Of a DNA stretch of 64,000 nucleotides, positions 17,201 to 25,629 are shown piece by piece (position 1 is the first letter of the stretch; every line of letters begins with the position of its first letter). The stretch is from an uncultured Prevotellaceae bacterium. Its GTDB lineage: Bacteria > Bacteroidota > Bacteroidia > Bacteroidales > Muribaculaceae. A model generated the notes under the pieces. It was not told the DNA's origin, made no database searches, and saw nothing but the letters and a program-made list of their open reading frames with translations. The stretch lies in assembly GCA_947302275.1 (NCBI GenBank), contig CAMYUW010000004.1, positions 32,597 through 96,596 of the forward strand, written 5' to 3'. The position numbers and the translations under genes are program-made.

Positions 17201-20066
17201 CCTTAGGCTTATAAGTGCGCGAATCTGTCAAGATTGGGAATTCGGTGGCATCATTAGGTATGTTCCATCCATAGGTGTCCTCCCATACTGCAGGATAATT
17301 CTCGGCAGCCTGCTCAATAACCTGGCCCACAGCAGGATAGCTCACAAGAGGATAGATATCTTTATCCTTCTTGGTGGGATCACTCAAAGCATCAGAAGCT
17401 GCATCATTTTTATAACCACGAATCTTATTTCCAGGAATAGCTTTTTCCATATATACCTTACGCAACATGGCGATCATCTGCTCAGGCTCGGTAGCGATAT
17501 CCAGCAGGTTGCTGGTATGCTCTTTACCGTTGGCATCAATCCAGGTATAATCCTTGTCATAGATGGCCGAGTGGTCGTTCTCATCATACTTGCCGCCCTT
17601 ACCAGTAAGAGTAAAGGCACAATCGGCAATACCGTTGCCAAAACTCAACGTAGCCCCATTGGTGAAAGTGCCCTCAGCTGTCGGGGTGAATGTGATGGTA
17701 ATGGTCACACTTTCACCACTAGCCAATTGAACAGGAGTATAGTCGGTACTGAACGGAGCGGTCAGCGCCGTCAACGTCGGAGTAACAGGCTGAAGACCTG
17801 TATTGGTGATGGTGATTGTCTTTGACTTAGTTGCACCTGCCTCATTGTCAACGGTGCCAAAGTCGATGGTACCGCCATCAGGACTAACTGTCACGGCATA
17901 ATCTTCAGGAATGTCAATAATATATTCTGCACTAGCCTCGCTGGTGGTCATGCCACTCTTTGATGCCTTGGCCATAATCGTTGTGGTCTCACTAACGGTG
18001 ATGGCGCTAGTGTAGGGAGTCCAGGTCATGCCGTCGTCAGTGCTATAGCTGATGGTTGCACCTTCGGTCTCACACGAGATGCTCACCTGTTGAGCACTAT
18101 TGTAGGTGCCAGCAGCAGGCGAAAATGTCGGCGTAGCAACAGTGGGGATAGAAGAAACAAAGGAGAATGTAGCCTTAGGCAGGAACTTTATCAATGCAGC
18201 ACTACCGTAACTGGCTTTATTATTATAGGCACAATTATAGTCCTGTGTTTCCCCTATAAAATAGGTGTAATTTGAATAGTTGTCACAAGTACCAGCTGTA
18301 CTAACCACTGTTTGAATGATTAGATTCTTGCCAGAAGTATATTCAAGACCCGGATTGAATTCTATTTCAATCTCTGTCATATCAGTACTCGGCACAAAAC
18401 TTGCGCTTGCGGTGCTGCCAGAAATTGTCATTGCGGCAGTAGATGAGAACGAGCTATCATCAGTCATACCAATTGTCACAGTATTCGAACCATCTGAGAA
18501 ATGGACACCATTAACAGTATAGAACTTGACACCTTTAATAGTAGTTCCATTAAGCGCCGTCAACTTGTCGGCTGGGTAAATTACCTGAATAGTCGTATTT
18601 TGCGTATCATGATAATAACCAAAAAATGGCACTAAGTAACTTTGGTCTGTACCATCCTCAAATATGGTGAAATCACTGCTGGGCTCCACTTTGGTGTAGG
18701 TCGCCTCGGCGACTTCACTGTCGGTGTAACCGTTGAGCACAGCGATAGCCTTGACGGTTGTTGTCTCGCTCACTGTGAAAGGAGCGCTGTAAACAGTGCT
18801 GCTCGTGGTGGGCGTGCTGCCATCGGTGGTGTAATAGATGGTGGCGCCATCGGTTGCGCACGAGATTGTGACGGATTGGGCTTCGGTAAAGGTACCCTCG
18901 GCAGGATTGAACGTCGGGGTAGCTACTTGCTCAAGTACCTTATTAATAATGAACGTGCCATCACTGCCATTGAGCGTGATTGAGAAGGTACCTGCAAGAG
19001 ATGCAGGAATGGCAATACAGTTGTGAGCGCCAGCCGAGAGGTCAAGATAGGTTGAAACACCCAAATTCTCATTATTCACATCCCAGTTGCCGCCACTGAC
19101 GGGGCCATACAGATACTGGTTATTGCTGTTCCATGAGACATCGCTGCCCAGTTTCTTGCTGAAAAGAAGGAAGGTTTCACCAGTTGTTGTAATCGTGGCA
19201 GTATAGGTGCCATTGTTATTGGTCATCGCTGTTCCCTCAGCAAAGTTCCAACCATTACCATAGTCACCAATGATATACATGTTTGGCTGGTAAGTGACAG
19301 GAACCGTCACGTCGGTAGCACCAGTTGAACTCAAAGTAACCGTGTTGGTAGCGCTCAGGTAGCGGCCAGTATAGGAAACGTCAACGGTACCACCACTAGT
19401 GGTGAGGTTGGAAGATAAGTTCCAGTCATAGGTGCCGCCAGTCAGGCTTGCAGTAATGGCGTTAGTCAAGTCAGTACCAGTCACATTGATCGTGCCAGTT
19501 GTCGCATCAGTAATCGTCAACGACTCGTCCGCCTCCAACTTTGGGCTACTGCCCTCCCATTCAAACTGGATATCATCCAAGATAATCTTACTACTCGACG
19601 AGGTATTATTTGAAATAATACCAATATACTCATAGTCACCACTCACTGTGATAACTGTGCTCATAGAGTTCGTCGTACCTAGCAATGTGCCTTTTGTTGA
19701 TGCATCAGTAAGATCACTTGAACTAGTGTAGGCCGTGTTTTTACCATACACCTCAATCGAGTACTTATCTGTATTTTGATTAAAGGTGAAAGTTACAGAC
19801 TTGATTTTGCCACCAGATGTGGTGGATACGATGCCAGTATTGGCATTTTTGGTGGTTAAGATAATCGCACCACTGGAGTGTTTGGCTGTCCTTCCAGCAT
19901 AGACAGCGCCACTCGGTTTACTCACATTAGTAAAGTAAGCTAACGTGGTGCTTGTCGCAGCCAGGTCACTAGCTGTAATCACATCGGTTGTAGTTGCCCA
20001 GGCTGGCGGGATGGCCAGAGCGAGGGCAAAGAACAAGAAAAGTAATTTAAAATTGAAGTACTTCAT
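14211..20066 (-). CDS. Giant secreted protein with chitobiase-like modules and T9SS-like C-terminal domain
   Basis: 1951 residues. A signal peptide (MKYFNFKLLFLFFALALAIP) is followed by a beta-rich N-terminal domain. Two chitobiase/hexosaminidase C-terminal-like modules follow (about 385-465, TFNPAEGTFTEAQSVTISC; and a second with TFSPAAGTYNSAQQVSISC). Then comes an abnormal-spindle/Hydin-like immunoglobulin module (SKTITITNTGLQPVTP). The next ~1000 residues match nothing I recognise; they are not repetitive and include paired Tyr/Trp-rich segments. The C-terminus (VTYFNVMGQQSSKPFVGLNI then TxYxDGT and KVLK) matches the 619-residue protein at 41608 and resembles a type IX sorting domain. Likely surface-anchored or released; function unknown. 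The probable promoter is far upstream (TAAATTTG on the minus strand, 20269-20276). Confidence 0.85.
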   Translation of the reverse strand: MKYFNFKLLFLFFALALAIPPAWATTTDVITASDLAATSTTLAYFTNVSKPSGAVYAGRTAKHSSGAIILTTKNANTGIVSTTSGGKIKSVTFTFNQNTDKYSIEVYGKNTAYTSSSDLTDASTKGTLLGTTNSMSTVITVSGDYEYIGIISNNTSSSSKIILDDIQFEWEGSSPKLEADESLTITDATTGTINVTGTDLTNAITASLTGGTYDWNLSSNLTTSGGTVDVSYTGRYLSATNTVTLSSTGATDVTVPVTYQPNMYIIGDYGNGWNFAEGTAMTNNNGTYTATITTTGETFLLFSKKLGSDVSWNSNNQYLYGPVSGGNWDVNNENLGVSTYLDLSAGAHNCIAIPASLAGTFSITLNGSDGTFIINKVLEQVATPTFNPAEGTFTEAQSVTISCATDGATIYYTTDGSTPTTSSTVYSAPFTVSETTTVKAIAVLNGYTDSEVAEATYTKVEPSSDFTIFEDGTDQSYLVPFFGYYHDTQNTTIQVIYPADKLTALNGTTIKGVKFYTVNGVHFSDGSNTVTIGMTDDSSFSSTAAMTISGSTASASFVPSTDMTEIEIEFNPGLEYTSGKNLIIQTVVSTAGTCDNYSNYTYFIGETQDYNCAYNNKASYGSAALIKFLPKATFSFVSSIPTVATPTFSPAAGTYNSAQQVSISCETEGATISYSTDDGMTWTPYTSAITVSETTTIMAKASKSGMTTSEASAEYIIDIPEDYAVTVSPDGGTIDFGTVDNEAGATKSKTITITNTGLQPVTPTLTALTAPFSTDYTPVQLASGESVTITITFTPTAEGTFTNGATLSFGNGIADCAFTLTGKGGKYDENDHSAIYDKDYTWIDANGKEHTSNLLDIATEPEQMIAMLRKVYMEKAIPGNKIRGYKNDAASDALSDPTKKDKDIYPLVSYPAVGQVIEQAAENYPAVWEDTYGWNIPNDATEFPILTDSRTYKPKDSSQNTTWYYDYLDPTEYMPTEEGVTLLLVELKDSADMPLDSNNKPVDVAGNSSYSSISGGLSLVDKFAAFKSVRIITTFKELENTDSAKVGTLFKIDADKLNRFFLLAKGKLRLPDYSGEQFGDNGYFVENSLRYKSKNANGKRNSTSRGDVNVGAGVLAPFYHMFEEFSPNDITATTAALDQYQKLINMETFYVLHDCVSVPFYTGHHEFNMYGYDSETDDCQDVRDMMFFVPKYRMTWWYENMNKDGARDQGERFTNYTPKFRPSMSMFVIHQYPITGEQQASADIYDLNLSWTSNLLNFLDQDQAKYELFRVETDEFGNKTYVSVAEINSGETTYVDHVPMAQHGQQVTYVVQGQDQTEFLSLQMSNEESYIIPGLDKNEIFQLSPKFDHYSRFDPLTEANYYANQLKVVNNTGTNIKGAYMGNGAKFTFLRGTVSGNDTTWVAVAEATSNDNGSLAINTDLPSQNRNGLYTHNNLDWIKMNNPSTVSYTVDGSDNVTFQNFNLYDNFCESVAQNNHPGFYLYKVEFEAPAGVTIQGTNGNTAHSNRIGVAIHKTDMDVLGYSKAEVDSDTDHSLDVTTRPVNEQVTYSSKTDILRYDLYRWNENDEDFGYILDFANSTFNPSTGAVSEQDEAPTGIAGNQAGEYTISMDGENQNENNVTIAQGETKLATFMDNVVQDVAGVYTYAPVVETFTTRGDYNTYGAPLQQTGVATIGAEVKDYIISVEARPGSNDNGVWTVGNNQYCHYTVTLRLSDLQIPMAESAPLKDYDLYKVRVWRQVAKDLVAEKQYDQGDKRNRAERIENVVTVNGEDFVEFLMEEKNNDEFDRTTVLNENTNVGGNVLGDSEITEFYTNWAPGTEEVMATFGAQKLRQTAEETGVIDELPMKFIIRAYYTRTANIDQTSSAGMHAPVRGIDQAEDSKYYIAETTRNFTFSSQNLDGHTGLTSVVANREVTSVTYFNVMGQQSSKPFVGLNIVVTHYNDGTTSTAKVLK

Positions 20067-20436
20067 AGAATGTTGAATAAAAGATAAGTTTATAGTTAAA
20101 TAATTTCATCACCACATTAAGTGTTATCATTCATCTTAAGCAAGATTTTTGATGCTACAGCAGGCAAAAGTCGAGTAGCTTGCCACTTGAGGACCAGACT
20201 GGTATCATGCTTGTCTTTTATCAGTTGGAAGGCCTTTTGATGATAGTGTTACGTGACTCTTTGCGTGGCAAATTTAGGATGGCATTTTGAATATTGAAAA
20301 TAAATTCATCTTATTCTAAAACAACTTTCAACCAACTCCCAAATCACTTCAATAAACCCGAAAAAAAGGGGCGACAGGCAAGACCTGTTATTGACAAACA
20401 ACACCAGCCATAAATCCAAGACTAAAAAACTTTTAC
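20067..20436. other. Divergent intergenic region
   Basis: This 370-base stretch separates the giant secreted gene (minus) from the LOG gene (plus). It holds a candidate -7 box for the giant gene (TAAATTTG, minus strand, 20269-20276), which would give it a ~200-base leader. I see no RNA gene or strong hairpin in it. Confidence 0.5.
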
Positions 20437-20444
20437 TACCTTTG
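20437..20444 (+). promoter_or_regulatory. -7 box directly before the LOG-family gene
   Basis: TACCTTTG ends five bases before the ATG at 20450, again predicting a leaderless or nearly leaderless message. Confidence 0.55.
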
Positions 20445-20449
20445 CGCCC

Positions 20450-21031
20450 ATGAAACGAGAAATCAAAGGCAACGTATGTGTATTTTGCGCCTCAAGCGCC
20501 AATATCGACGTCCGCTATCTGGATGCCGCCCGTGAGTTGGGCACTCTGATGGCCAGCGAGGGATGGCGTTGTGTGAACGGTGGCGGCGCTGTGGGTCTGA
20601 TGGGTGCCGTGACCGACGGCACACTCGACGCCGGCGGCGAAGTGACGGGAGTCATCCCCAAGTTTATGGTGGACCATGGCTGGTGCTACGACCGTCTGGA
20701 TGACGTCATCGTTACTGCCGACATGCACCAGCGCAAGCACATCATGAGCGACATGGCTGATGCCGTCATCGCCCTGCCTGGCGGTGTAGGCACCCTAGAG
20801 GAACTGCTGGAAACGCTCACATGGAGACAGCTAGGCCTCATCCAGGTGCCCATCATCATCCTGAACACTATGGGTTACTATGACTCTCTGCTGGCAATGT
20901 TGAACCATGCCATCGGCGAGGGCTTCATGAAACCCTCACATGGACAGTTGTGGCAGGTGGCAGCCACGCCACAAGAGGCTATGGCCCTGCTCGAAAACAG
21001 CAAGCCCGTGGACTTTGAGTCTAAATATTGA
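20450..21031 (+). CDS. LOG-family (TIGR00730) nucleotide 5'-monophosphate phosphoribohydrolase
   Basis: 193 residues. Rossmann-like fold with the family's two signatures: GGGAVGLMGAVTDG and PGGVGTLEELLETLTW (PGGxGTxxE, where the Glu is catalytic). Relatives hydrolyse (cytokinin) riboside 5'-monophosphates to base plus ribose phosphate; many were misannotated as lysine decarboxylase. It is cytosolic, with no signal peptide. It is first in a head-to-tail run with the DUF4271 gene (6-base gap) and hemD. Confidence 0.9.
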   Translation: MKREIKGNVCVFCASSANIDVRYLDAARELGTLMASEGWRCVNGGGAVGLMGAVTDGTLDAGGEVTGVIPKFMVDHGWCYDRLDDVIVTADMHQRKHIMSDMADAVIALPGGVGTLEELLETLTWRQLGLIQVPIIILNTMGYYDSLLAMLNHAIGEGFMKPSHGQLWQVAATPQEAMALLENSKPVDFESKY

Positions 21032-21037
21032 TTTGCC

Positions 21038-21886
21038 ATGCCTGACAACACGCATCAGCCACCGATTACAGTTCTACCAGCCGATACTGCCGACGCCTAT
21101 TATGCGCCGCAGTATCTGGACGGGTTCCCAAATACGGAGCCTGGAGACTCGGCACTGGATGATGTCAATACCCTGCCAGTAATGGAACTGCCCGAACCAG
21201 GGCAGGCTCAGCCTTTTGTTCGATCGCCCCTGCACGACACGCCGTCGATGGTGTTGCTGCTGGCAGGCCTGCTGGCAGTGGCATTGAGTTACCACACGGG
21301 CTACAAGTATATCGAGAATTTCTTTCATTACATGTTTTCGACCCGACGCCGTGAAAACCTGTTTGAGGACCACACCGTCAACGAGACCAGCATCCTGGCT
21401 GCCCTTATCGCCAACACATGCATCGTGGAAGGCTTCCTCATCTACTTTGCCGTGCAGATGCTTTGCCCGTCGCTCACCGCCCAGCTCCACCAGAGCGTTT
21501 TCGCCCACATCGCGGCCTATTGTGGCCTGGCTGTCGGGTTCTATGCCATCCAGTGGGTGGTTTACAAGTTGCTGGGCTATACGTTTACTGACAAAGTGGG
21601 TGCCAAACTGTGGATTGATGGTTTCAAATCCTCCCAGTCATTCCTGGGCCTGCTGTTATTGCCTGTACTGGTTCTTGTTATGCTCTATCCGGGTCATGGC
21701 AAATTGTTATTATCGGTAGCCGCAGCACTGTATTTAATAGCCCGTTTAATATTTATTTTTAAGGGTTTCAGAATTTTTTATGGCAATCTGCCATCAATTC
21801 TGTTTTTTTTGTTGTACCTTTGCGCCGTCGAAATCGTTCCCTTGTTCATTTTAACAGGTGTAACGTATTGGATTAGTGGTATTTAA
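21038..21886 (+). CDS. DUF4271 integral membrane protein
   Basis: 282 residues. A polar, acidic and proline-rich N-terminal ~70 residues is followed by about seven hydrophobic segments (first around MVLLLAGLLAVALSYH, last around VPLFILTGVTYWI). The family is almost restricted to Bacteroidetes and usually sits directly upstream of a uroporphyrinogen-III synthase gene, as here (18-base gap). Role unknown; a link with haem or envelope biogenesis is inferred only from linkage. The end of the gene contains TACCTTTG (21815-21822), which could be an internal promoter for hemD. Confidence 0.8.
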   Translation: MPDNTHQPPITVLPADTADAYYAPQYLDGFPNTEPGDSALDDVNTLPVMELPEPGQAQPFVRSPLHDTPSMVLLLAGLLAVALSYHTGYKYIENFFHYMFSTRRRENLFEDHTVNETSILAALIANTCIVEGFLIYFAVQMLCPSLTAQLHQSVFAHIAAYCGLAVGFYAIQWVVYKLLGYTFTDKVGAKLWIDGFKSSQSFLGLLLLPVLVLVMLYPGHGKLLLSVAAALYLIARLIFIFKGFRIFYGNLPSILFFLLYLCAVEIVPLFILTGVTYWISGI

Positions 21887-21904
21887 TAGTCATAGAAACG
21901 CTAA

Positions 21905-22660
21905 ATGAACATTAAGAAGATTCTGGTTTCACAACCAAGACCGACGTCTGAGAAATCTCCTTATTTTGACTTGGAGAGAAGATATGGTGTTGAAATCGTA
22001 TTCCGACCTTTCATTAAGGTGGAAGGACTTTCATCCAAGGAATTTAGACAATCCAAGATCAACGTGCCCGATTACACGGCCATCATCTTGACCGCTCGTA
22101 CGGCAATCGATCATTTTTTCCGCCTGTGCAAGGAATTGCGTTACAATGTGCCCGACACATTGAAGTATTTCTGCGTGAGCGAGACGATTGCACATTACCT
22201 GCAGAAGTATGTCATCTACCGCAAGCGCAAGATTTTCTATAGCGAATCGGGACTGATGGAGGATCTGATTCCCATCATCGCCAAGCACAACAAGGAGACC
22301 TACCTGATGCCTGTCAGCGACGTTCATAACGACAAGGCTGTGGTACTCGACAACAACAAGGTGAAATATGTCAAAGCGGTGATGTACCGCACGGTAAGCA
22401 ACGACTTCACGCCCGACGAGCCGTTTGACTACGACATGCTCGTGTTCTTCAGCCCCGCCGGCATCAAGTCCTACACCACCAACTTCCCTGACTACAAGGA
22501 CCGCAAGGTGGTTATTGCCGCGATGGGACACACCACGCTTGAAGCCGCCGACAAGGCTGGCCTGCATGTGGATATCACCATCACGCCCGAGACACCGTCC
22601 ATGGCCAGTGCCATTGAGCACTATCTCAAGAAGAACCAGCCTGTCAAGGCCGATGCTTGA
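21905..22660 (+). CDS. hemD: Uroporphyrinogen-III synthase
   Basis: 251 residues, starting MNIKKILVSQPRP. It shows the two-lobed HemD pattern: TAIILTARTAIDHFF in the first lobe and FSPAGIKSY, then VIAAMGHTTLEAADKAGL near the end. HemD closes hydroxymethylbilane with ring-D inversion in haem and sirohaem synthesis. HemD proteins diverge strongly in sequence; the call rests on these blocks and on the DUF4271-hemD-rnpA order typical of the phylum. A terminator follows at 22690. Confidence 0.85.
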   Translation: MNIKKILVSQPRPTSEKSPYFDLERRYGVEIVFRPFIKVEGLSSKEFRQSKINVPDYTAIILTARTAIDHFFRLCKELRYNVPDTLKYFCVSETIAHYLQKYVIYRKRKIFYSESGLMEDLIPIIAKHNKETYLMPVSDVHNDKAVVLDNNKVKYVKAVMYRTVSNDFTPDEPFDYDMLVFFSPAGIKSYTTNFPDYKDRKVVIAAMGHTTLEAADKAGLHVDITITPETPSMASAIEHYLKKNQPVKADA

Positions 22661-22689
22661 GGCAAGGGCAATAAAAGAGATTTTCATGG

Positions 22690-22720
22690 GGTATGGTGAT
22701 GGCCATACCTCATTTTTTTG
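22690..22720 (+). terminator. Terminator between hemD and rnpA
   Basis: GGTATGG (22690-22696) pairs with CCATACC (22703-22709) around TGATGG, followed by TCATTTTTTT. It lies 30 bases after the hemD stop. Confidence 0.8.
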
Positions 22721-22728
22721 TAATTTCG
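22721..22728 (+). promoter_or_regulatory. Probable rnpA promoter box
   Basis: TAATTTCG, one base off the TAnnTTTG consensus, starts directly after the upstream terminator and ends eight bases before the rnpA ATG at 22737. Confidence 0.4.
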
Positions 22729-22736
22729 CATCCTGA

Positions 22737-23150
22737 ATGGATTACAAGCTACATAAAGCCGAGAAACTGACGAGCCGCACGTCTATCGAGCGTCTCTTTG
22801 GCGAGGGGAAGTCGCTGATGGCGTTCCCCCTGCGTGCTGCCTACCGTCTGCACGAACCTGGCGATGCCCCAGTACAGTTTCTTATATCCATCCCCAAAAA
22901 ACGCATCCGCAAGGCCGTTGATCGTGTCACCCTGCGTCGTCGCACACGTGAGGCCTATCGCCTCAACCGCCGCGAACTGCTGACGGACATTCTGCAGCAA
23001 CATGGCATCGGTGTGGATATCGCCTTTGTGTATCTGGACTCCACTCCTGCTCCCTATGCCGTAATTAGCGATAAGGTGACGCTCCTGCTTAGCCGCATTG
23101 CCCAAGCCGCATCCAAGCAGCAACCACCCCGCCAAGAGAACGAGAAATGA
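22737..23150 (+). CDS. rnpA: Ribonuclease P protein component
   Basis: 137 residues, strongly basic. N-terminal [19 protein letters not shown] is followed by the RNase P protein signature around [20 protein letters not shown]. It assists RNase P RNA in trimming tRNA 5' leaders. The stop overlaps the yidD start (ATGA), the conserved bacterial rnpA-yidD pairing. Confidence 0.92.
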   Translation: MDYKLHKAEKLTSRTSIERLFGEGKSLMAFPLRAAYRLHEPGDAPVQFLISIPKKRIRKAVDRVTLRRRTREAYRLNRRELLTDILQQHGIGVDIAFVYLDSTPAPYAVISDKVTLLLSRIAQAASKQQPPRQENEK

Positions 23151-23410
23151 GCCATTTCATCGAGAAAATCGGACTTTTTTTCAAGGCGGTGCTGCATTTC
23201 ATCGGCTGGCTGCTCATCCTGCCCATACGCTTTTATCAGAAGTTTATCTCACCCCTCAAACCACCCTCATGCCGCTTTACGCCCACATGCAGCCAATATG
23301 CTATCGAGGCCATACGCAAGCACGGACCATTCAAGGGTTTTGCACTGGCCGTGTGGCGTATCCTGCGCTGTAACCCGTGGGGAGGTAGCGGTTATGACCC
23401 TGTGCCATGA
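23147..23410 (+). CDS. yidD: Membrane protein insertion efficiency factor YidD
   Basis: 87 residues. A single N-terminal hydrophobic helix (about residues 10-28) precedes the conserved cysteine block [15 protein letters not shown] and the C-terminal [13 protein letters not shown]. YidD sits at the inner membrane and helps insertion of proteins by the YidC pathway. It overlaps rnpA upstream and the TatD-like gene downstream, both by ATGA. Confidence 0.93.
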   Translation: MSHFIEKIGLFFKAVLHFIGWLLILPIRFYQKFISPLKPPSCRFTPTCSQYAIEAIRKHGPFKGFALAVWRILRCNPWGGSGYDPVP

Positions 23411-24045
23411 CCACCATCCTTGATTTCCATACCCATAACATGAATGCCACGAGCGCCCTCATCTCGGTCAGCCCGCGGCAATTCAATCCGCAACCGGGCA
23501 AGTGGTATTCGGTGGGCTACCATCCATGGCATGACGTGGACCATCTCACCGATGACGATTTCACCTTGCTGGAACAATGTGCCGCCCACCCTCAGGTGCT
23601 GGCTATCGGCGAGACGGGAATGGATAGCCTTCGCGGGGCTCCTATTGACATACAGGCCATGGTGTATGTCCGCCATCTGGAATTGGCCGCCCGTCTCAAT
23701 AAACCCGTCGTGGCTCACAACGTGAGGACAACCCAGGAAATTCTGACCCAGCGCCACCGCGCCGGGCTTGACCATGTGACACTCGCCATTCACGGCATGC
23801 GCGGCAACGCCCATGTGGCCCGTACGCTGATTGATGCCGGGTGCTACCTGTCCTATGGGCTGCAGTTCAATCCCGCCGCACTGCAGGCCACCCCACTCGA
23901 CCGCCTGCTCATCGAGACCGACGATGCACCCATCAGTGTCCATGAGGTGACGGCCCACATAGGCGAGAACCTGCACCTGCCAGTCAATGAACTGGTGTCG
24001 CTCGTCAGCCGCAATTCAGCACGGTTCCTAGGGCTCGACACATAA
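23407..24045 (+). CDS. TatD-family metal-dependent hydrolase
   Basis: 212 residues, shorter than the usual ~260. The metal-binding residues are visible in order: DFHTHN (first His pair), GETGMDS (Glu), VVAHNV (His), IHGM (His) and IETDDAP (Asp). Family members are Mg-dependent deoxyribonucleases or related hydrolases. The gene overlaps yidD by four bases. In several Bacteroidales the next gene is tyrS; here a hairpin and a convergent gene follow instead. Confidence 0.85.
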   Translation: MTTILDFHTHNMNATSALISVSPRQFNPQPGKWYSVGYHPWHDVDHLTDDDFTLLEQCAAHPQVLAIGETGMDSLRGAPIDIQAMVYVRHLELAARLNKPVVAHNVRTTQEILTQRHRAGLDHVTLAIHGMRGNAHVARTLIDAGCYLSYGLQFNPAALQATPLDRLLIETDDAPISVHEVTAHIGENLHLPVNELVSLVSRNSARFLGLDT

Positions 24046-24051
24046 CAATGA

Positions 24052-24073
24052 CGGCCTGGATTGCTCCAGGCCG
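24052..24073. terminator. Hairpin between convergent genes
   Basis: A 9-bp stem, CGGCCTGGA with TCCAGGCCG and a TTGC loop, lies seven bases after the TatD-like stop. There is no T-run, so its efficiency is uncertain. Confidence 0.55.
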
Positions 24074-24108
24074 CCATGATATCAGTTCCAGAATGTTTCA
24101 ATCCATCG

Positions 24109-24624
24109 TCACTCTGCCTTGGTGAGGGCGCTCTCGGCCTTCACGGCGCGCGAGGAAACGGACTTGCTCACATCTTTCTTCTCTATTGATTTGCCCTTCA
24201 ACTGGTTCAGATCCTTAGCGGGTGACCAGTAACCTGCGGGGCGGTAAGCGGTGTACTGGGTGTAACGTCTGTCAAGTGACATGATCAGGTATCCAGCGTT
24301 GTCAAATCCGTAGAACAGATAATCGGAATCACCGTCATAGTACCTGATGATGAGACGGTCACTATAGGTCTCCCAATCGAAGTCAACATAGCAGAGCCCA
24401 TACCAAGTGTCATAGTAGGTGTAGCGGCCGGTGTAGTTGGCATAGAAATCATAGCGGACCACATCCCGACCCAGGATATCATATTCATAGACACCGTTGT
24501 AGCCGTAGTAGGACTCCCAACTGCCGACGATGCTTTCAACGCGATAAGGCGAATCCCAGCCATCACACGACACCATCGTCACTGCGAGCACTGCAAGAAG
24601 CAGCATGTAGTATATCTTTTTCAT
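24109..24624 (-). CDS. Tyrosine-rich lipoprotein, unknown function
   Basis: 171 residues from the ATG at 24624, preferred over an upstream start at 24660 because MKKIYYMLLLAVLAVTMVSC is a lipoprotein signal with the lipobox cysteine. The mature part is very rich in Tyr, Asp and Trp (SWESYYGYNGVYEYD, GRYTYYDTWYG), consistent with a small beta-barrel or lipocalin-like fold. The C-terminal ~40 residues are basic and Ser/Lys-rich. I do not recognise a named family. It is probably membrane anchored and monocistronic. Confidence 0.7.
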   Translation of the reverse strand: MKKIYYMLLLAVLAVTMVSCDGWDSPYRVESIVGSWESYYGYNGVYEYDILGRDVVRYDFYANYTGRYTYYDTWYGLCYVDFDWETYSDRLIIRYYDGDSDYLFYGFDNAGYLIMSLDRRYTQYTAYRPAGYWSPAKDLNQLKGKSIEKKDVSKSVSSRAVKAESALTKAE

Positions 24625-24714
24625 AGCGCAATTGAGTTTAGAATTGTTAGTAATGTGCAAAAGTAATCAATTTTTGCCTAAAAGGCTAGAACTCGTGTTC
24701 TTTTTCTAATAAAA

Positions 24715-24766
24715 GCGCGTGTCACCAGTGTGACCCGGATCATTAAGACCCTCCAGCGACACGCGC
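24715..24766 (-). terminator. Terminator after the beta-barrel gene
   Basis: On the minus strand GCGCGTGTC and GACACGCGC (24758-24766 and 24715-24723) form a perfect 9-bp stem with a long internal loop, followed by TTTTA. Confidence 0.65.
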
Positions 24767-24787
24767 CACCCAGAAATCACGTTGATG

Positions 24788-25471
24788 CTAGAAATTCACA
24801 CCCACGTTCAACGTGAAGCAACCTGTGTGGGTGTCGTCAAAGGCGTCTTGGCCGATGTTGGCAAGTCCTATATCGTAGCTGGCATCCAAATAGAGCATAT
24901 TGAAGCCCACTCCGCATCCAAGCTTGATACCGCTGTCAAAGCGCTTGAAGTAGCCGTTCTCATAGGAACTGAACGCATCGCGGTGACCGTAGTCCTTGAT
25001 ATTGCCGTCGGTACCCACTGCCAGAAAGGCGCCTACATAGGGCTGGATGCTTGTCTGGTTGCCCACAAAGTGTTTGTACTTGATCAACAGTGGAATCTCC
25101 AGATAGTTGAGGTCGTAGCTGAACTTTTCACCACCAGAACCGCTCTTGCCACCCTTCTGGGTATAATACAGACCGCTCTCGAGGAACAGGGGTGCTCGAT
25201 AAGTGAGCTGGGTTCCGGCGGCAAAGCCAATGTTCAGACCAGTTTTGACGCTGCTGCCGTCAAGCTGGGGGCTCTCGCTGCTCACGTGAGAAGCATTCAA
25301 TCCCAAACGCAGGCCAAAATAGTAGCGGTGCCATGCGACATATTCGTTACCGTGCCGTCCTATAGTTTGCACTCGAGGTTGATATCCACGGCCGTAACGG
25401 TAACCGGGTTGTGCCATTGCAGGTAAAGCAAGTACCATACACAGCAGGCTGAGAAGTAACGTCTTTTTCAT
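24788..25471 (-). CDS. Outer-membrane beta-barrel protein (porin family)
   Basis: 227 residues from the ATG at 25471, which begins a clear signal peptide (MKKTLLLSLLCMVLALPAMA, cleavage before QPGY). Alternating amphipathic strands (YFGLRLGLNASHV, FAAGTQLTYR, FLESGLYYTQKG, LNYLEIPLLIKYK, VQPYVGAFLAVGT-like) end in an aromatic residue (LNVGVNF), the outer-membrane insertion signal. This is the pattern of the Bacteroidetes OMP_b-brl_2-type small barrels. Substrate or partner unknown. Confidence 0.85.
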   Translation of the reverse strand: MKKTLLLSLLCMVLALPAMAQPGYRYGRGYQPRVQTIGRHGNEYVAWHRYYFGLRLGLNASHVSSESPQLDGSSVKTGLNIGFAAGTQLTYRAPLFLESGLYYTQKGGKSGSGGEKFSYDLNYLEIPLLIKYKHFVGNQTSIQPYVGAFLAVGTDGNIKDYGHRDAFSSYENGYFKRFDSGIKLGCGVGFNMLYLDASYDIGLANIGQDAFDDTHTGCFTLNVGVNF

Positions 25472-25629
25472 AATCGTATTGTGTTTATTTGTTGTTTCTT
25501 GACTCTTAGACCCACAGGGACACAATAAGGTTTAACCCCACAAAACGCCAAAAACGATAAGCGGCCCAAGCCGAACGACAAAAGGCCAAAATCAACCGAC
25601 AAACAGGGTTTCAGGACAATGTGAAAATG

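Noticed and set aside
21815..21822. Internal promoter for hemD in the DUF4271 gene
   Set aside because: TACCTTTG also encodes Tyr-Leu-Cys in a conserved helix and has no clear TTG partner; kept only as a possibility in the DUF4271 entry.
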